Made by a program: the position numbers and the translations under genes. Below are positions 61,337-64,000 of a DNA stretch of 64,000 nt, piece after piece; the first letter of the stretch is position 1, and every line of letters begins with the position of its first letter. The stretch comes from Escarpia spicata (lineage: Eukaryota; Annelida; Polychaeta; Sabellida; Siboglinidae), in NCBI GenBank assembly GCA_963995525.1, contig OZ023206.1, positions 24,492,662 to 24,556,661 on the forward strand, given 5' to 3'. The notes beneath the pieces are model-generated. The model was not told the origin of the DNA, made no database searches, and saw nothing but the letters and a program-made list of their open reading frames with translations.

Positions 61337-61534
61337 CCAGACGTCCCTACCGTTGATGTGTTTGGTTCCTACGGTCTTTACACACACGACATGACAGGTC
61401 TTGCAGAGCCAGATGTCCCTACAGTTGATGTGTTTGGTTCCTACGGTCATTACACACACGAAATGACAAGTCTTGCTAATAAGTATATAATAATCGTTCC
61501 TTTAAATGTTCGGGTGCTTCAAAGACTGAGTTAA
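61337..61534 (+). CDS. Secreted repeat-peptide exon (2 x 24 residues)
   Basis: A 66-codon stretch (65 residues and the stop) with no ATG near its start, preceded by ATTTATTGCAGAG. Entering at 61337 gives PDVPTVDVFGSYGLYTHDMT, GLAE, then PDVPTVDVFGSYGHYTHEMT, SLAN, then KYIIIVPLNVRVLQRLS and stop (61532-61534). The unit is exactly 72 bp (61335-61406, 61407-61478), with five differences: two silent, three changing residues. Leader exons of this locus end in phase 0 with ...FE, and the repeats read ...AE-PDV, so FE|PDV is a natural joint. The more usual acceptor, CAG at 61334, would give a stop after 20 codons. The final 20 residues could be intron (possible donor A|GTATAT at 61483). I know no such peptide family. 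No dibasic cleavage sites. Confidence 0.5.
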   Translation, partial: PDVPTVDVFGSYGLYTHDMTGLAEPDVPTVDVFGSYGHYTHEMTSLANKYIIIVPLNVRVLQRLS

Positions 61535-62305
61535 TACATATTTCTCCTCTCACTTGTGTTACAACATTGGAGCTTAAATTTGCTCTACAAAATGATTAAT
61601 ATACAGCATCACGTTTGTAAAATCATGGGAATTCATGTTAAATATATTAGTAGTATTAATAGTGTGTTTAATTATTGAACTTATAAATGGAGATTATTAA
61701 TAACAGCAAATTTGTAAAAATATATTCACATTCAAATTGCATTGATGTTCATAATATACATTCTGTATTGTCCACTTTTGATTATAACATTTATTAATAA
61801 TTTAAAAAAACGAAAAGTGTCCTCTTCAAAGCACATAATTAAAAAAATTATGAATGAAGAAAAGGAAATATCTTTATTGGTGTTGCTATGTAATTTATTC
61901 TGCTATTTTCACTAGATATTAAAAAAAATATGGATAGTACATGGCTGTGAAATAGAAAGTTTTACTATATTATCAACTATTTAAATTTGGATTCAAGAAA
62001 AAATCTAAATAACCTAATCATAACATACTCGACTAATTCAAATATATCAAAGCAACAGTAAAGATTATATTACTCATGTCTGATGTAGTAGTGAATTCTG
62101 GTAAAAACTTATTGTAAGCGCCTGTGATGAATATATGACTTAAATGTGTCTTTTACGCGTGTACCGATCGTACGATATGCAGGCGATGCTTTAACTGGCT
62201 GTGTGTTTGCGACAACAATTAATTAGTTAAATATGTCATTTAACGCGGGCGATTGGCACGAACCTAGCGTCTACGAAAGCTCGCTATTTCTGGTAATGCA
62301 ATACC
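61535..62305. other. AT-rich spacer
   Basis: Very AT-rich; nothing coding seen. AATAATTTAAAAAAACG near 61795. No clear polyadenylation signal directly after the peptide exon. Confidence 0.4.
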
Positions 62306-62306
62306 G

Positions 62307-62314
62307 TATAAATA
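62307..62314 (+). promoter_or_regulatory. TATA box, copy 2
   Basis: TATAAATA, with CCGGCGGCTGGAATCGGCG downstream. Aligned position in copy 1 (52094) has lost the TATA. A transcription start about 30 bp downstream (near 62339) would suit the 5'UTR exon that ends at 62383. Confidence 0.45.
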
Positions 62315-62338
62315 CCGGCGGCTGGAATCGGCGTGAAC

Positions 62339-62383
62339 ATTACCAGTCAACGACACGGAGTTGATCACAGCGGCGTTTTGTAG
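62339..62383 (+). other. 5'UTR exon candidate, copy 2
   Basis: About 45 bases ending CGTTTTGTAG|GTACGTGACC. Sequence and donor conserved with 52125-52169 (ATTTACAG|GTATGTGACC). Proposed first exon for the leader exon at 63436, after a 1.05 kb intron holding a SINE. 5' end not known. Confidence 0.4.
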
Positions 62384-62404
62384 GTACGTGACCATGTTAT
62401 TATG

Positions 62405-62870
62405 TGGAGCGAGGTAGTGTCGCTGTTAGAGACGTTGGACTTCCGCTCAAAAGATTCTTCGTTCTAATCCTCCTTCTGTCTTTTCGAATCATGGGCAAGC
62501 TAATTCACTCTGTGTTGCTCTATGCATAATGGTTAGTGCACCAGACTCGCAGTTAAGAGACCTCGCGTTCAAATAATCTTGCCGCTGCTTCGAACCTTCA
62601 GTAATTTCGTTAACTTCGCGTTGCTCCAGTTCAATTGTGTTCACTACGCATTGCTCAAATTCGCCCAACTGTATTAATGTATACGTATTAATGAGTACCA
62701 CCTATTAATGGCTATAGGCAGTGGTGGATTTTTGTGAACGAAGAATCTCCGCGCAGTAATTGCAACGTAGCTGAATGCTTCCCACAGAAGTCGATATGGT
62801 GTTCGATTGAACAGGTCTGCCAGGGGATAAATTGGAAAGAGATCTAAACTGTCCTAAAGACTGGAATCCG
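62405..62870 (+). mobile_element. SINE, two tRNA-like heads in tandem
   Basis: Second head at 62527-62580 with A-box-like ATGGTTAGTGCACC and B-box-like GCGTTCAAATAAT; a more decayed head lies at 62412-62475 followed by TCTTTTCGAATCATGGGCAAG. Body CTATAGGCAGTGGTGGATTT...GCTGAATGCTTCCCACAGAAG matches 15821-16148 in the opposite strand. Confidence 0.6.
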
Positions 62871-63435
62871 CATACCGTATTTTTCTAATTACTGTCGTAA
62901 CAAGCACAATGTCTAGATCATGTGATGAGAAAACCAAACTTAGATTATCTTGTTTCAACGGGAGCAATCTAGTGGATAAGAATCAATGGCCAGCATAGAA
63001 TAGAATCCTGAAAGTATATCAGACTTGCAATAAAGGAGCTTGTAAATGTTTTAGGACATTTAATATCGTTGAAATTGGAGGATCTGACGGCGTATGCATG
63101 GAGTAGACGTGGCACATGATAAATGATCACGGTAGTGATGATGACAATGGTGGCGGAATACCGGCTCAAGCGTGTGTCAACGTTATTTTTTTAAACACAT
63201 TAGGCACTAAATATTCGTTGTTAACATTATCTTACATTAGCGTGAGAAAACGCCTGTAAGTTGTCCCGATACGCTTGCCTGACAGGGTCGGTAAACCATA
63301 AACCCAACGGATCTATACTAAAACTAAACACACTGGCTGAAGTACGATGCAATGGCGTATCGTCTCCTATTAATAACACACAAATGTTCTGCTGTTACAT
63401 ATTGATATACAAATGGCCAATTTCAACATTTGCAG

Positions 63436-63520
63436 GTGCCATTCAAGGTTCTGTTGAAGATGGCGTACTTGCAGAACTATGTTGATACTGTGCCTGCTCC
63501 TGGTTGTTCTAGCTTTTGAG
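63436..63520 (+). CDS. Signal-peptide exon, copy 2
   Basis: Acceptor CATTTGCAG ends at 63435; donor GAG|GTAATTT at 63521. The conserved ATG (63460) is out of frame with the leader through a small indel, but a second ATG at 63479 restores MLILCLLLVVLAFE, a shorter hydrophobic leader ending in the same FE at a phase-0 donor. Homologous exons: 23289-23374 and 55923-56011. Later exons would be beyond the window. Whether the short leader works, or the copy is dying, cannot be told. Confidence 0.45.
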
Positions 63521-63829
63521 GTAATTTTTAAGTTTACAACAAACTCACTGACTCGTTATTCGATGGTATATTTTATAAATCCTGTTTTTTCCAGTGACGC
63601 AACACTGTACCTGTCACCACTAGTTGTAGCACCGATATGTTGATACTAAATGGCACGACCATTACGTGACCTGTTGCTAGGAAAACAGGTTTGCCAAACC
63701 ATCAAAATGGACAACGAACACATAGTTCTCAGACATTCCAACGTATAGTTTGTTGAAATTCTGGCCTCAAGTGTTTTGCAAAATGTAAATGGCGCATAGT
63801 TGTGTAAGAGGGGTATAGAAGGAGAGCGG

Positions 63830-64000
<171 letters not shown>

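Overview
This is a 64 kb piece of an AT-rich, repeat-laden animal genome. Split genes with GT..AG introns, tRNA-derived SINEs, several clades of non-LTR retrotransposon fossils, hAT and MITE remnants and very long microsatellites rule out a prokaryote. A somatomedin-B-bearing secretin-fold receptor, ABCC-exon debris and the transposon spectrum suggest a marine or freshwater lophotrochozoan, most likely a mollusc. That placement is inference. A run of exactly 200 N (25562-25761) is a fixed-size scaffolding gap inside CA-rich sequence.

Layout. 1-13.9 kb: one well-supported two-exon gene on the + strand. Exon 1 (2058-2184) encodes a signal peptide. After a 7.9 kb intron, exon 2 (10111-13010) encodes an SMB domain, a Cys-rich ectodomain and seven transmembrane helices. 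The joint is in phase and gives a protein of about 1008 residues. The intron is stuffed with mobile debris: a tRNA-like element, a repeat split by a 3.2 kb insertion, a MITE, a hAT-like end, and an antisense ABCC-transporter exon cut short. 13.9-16.4 kb: a 670 bp palindrome built from two head-to-head copies of part of a conserved invertebrate gene family, the rest of that gene fragment, and a SINE. 16.4-23.3 kb: mostly unassigned sequence, MITE-like elements, a 96 bp higher-order minisatellite and a retroelement tail. 23.3-41 kb: an intact signal-peptide exon, then retroelement fossils (23.6, 29.2/35.0, 33.9 and 38.1 kb), a hAT transposase C-terminus at 28.2 kb and MITE-like repeats. 40.7-46.7 kb: a short-motif minisatellite, a 124 bp tandem repeat with CRE palindromes, and a 5.3 kb TACATAGA-type array with higher-order structure. 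48.5-63.8 kb: two collinear, diverged copies of one segment, each ending in a signal-peptide exon of the same family as the one at 23.3 kb. Between them lies an exon with two 24-residue tandem peptide repeats.

The most interesting point is this last region. Three homologous exons (23289-23374, 55923-56011, 63436-63520), all with 3' acceptor and 5' donor sites, encode a short hydrophobic leader ending in FE at a phase-0 donor. Two have an upstream TATA/5'UTR exon candidate (52.1 and 62.3 kb). The downstream exon at 61337-61534 reads PDVPTVDVFGSYG... twice and starts with the residues that would follow the leader. I read this as a small, locally duplicated family of secreted repeat peptides with decayed and intact copies. 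I recognise no known family in it.

Other reading frames in the microsatellites, including one of 1079 codons, are artefacts of repeat composition and are not annotated as genes.
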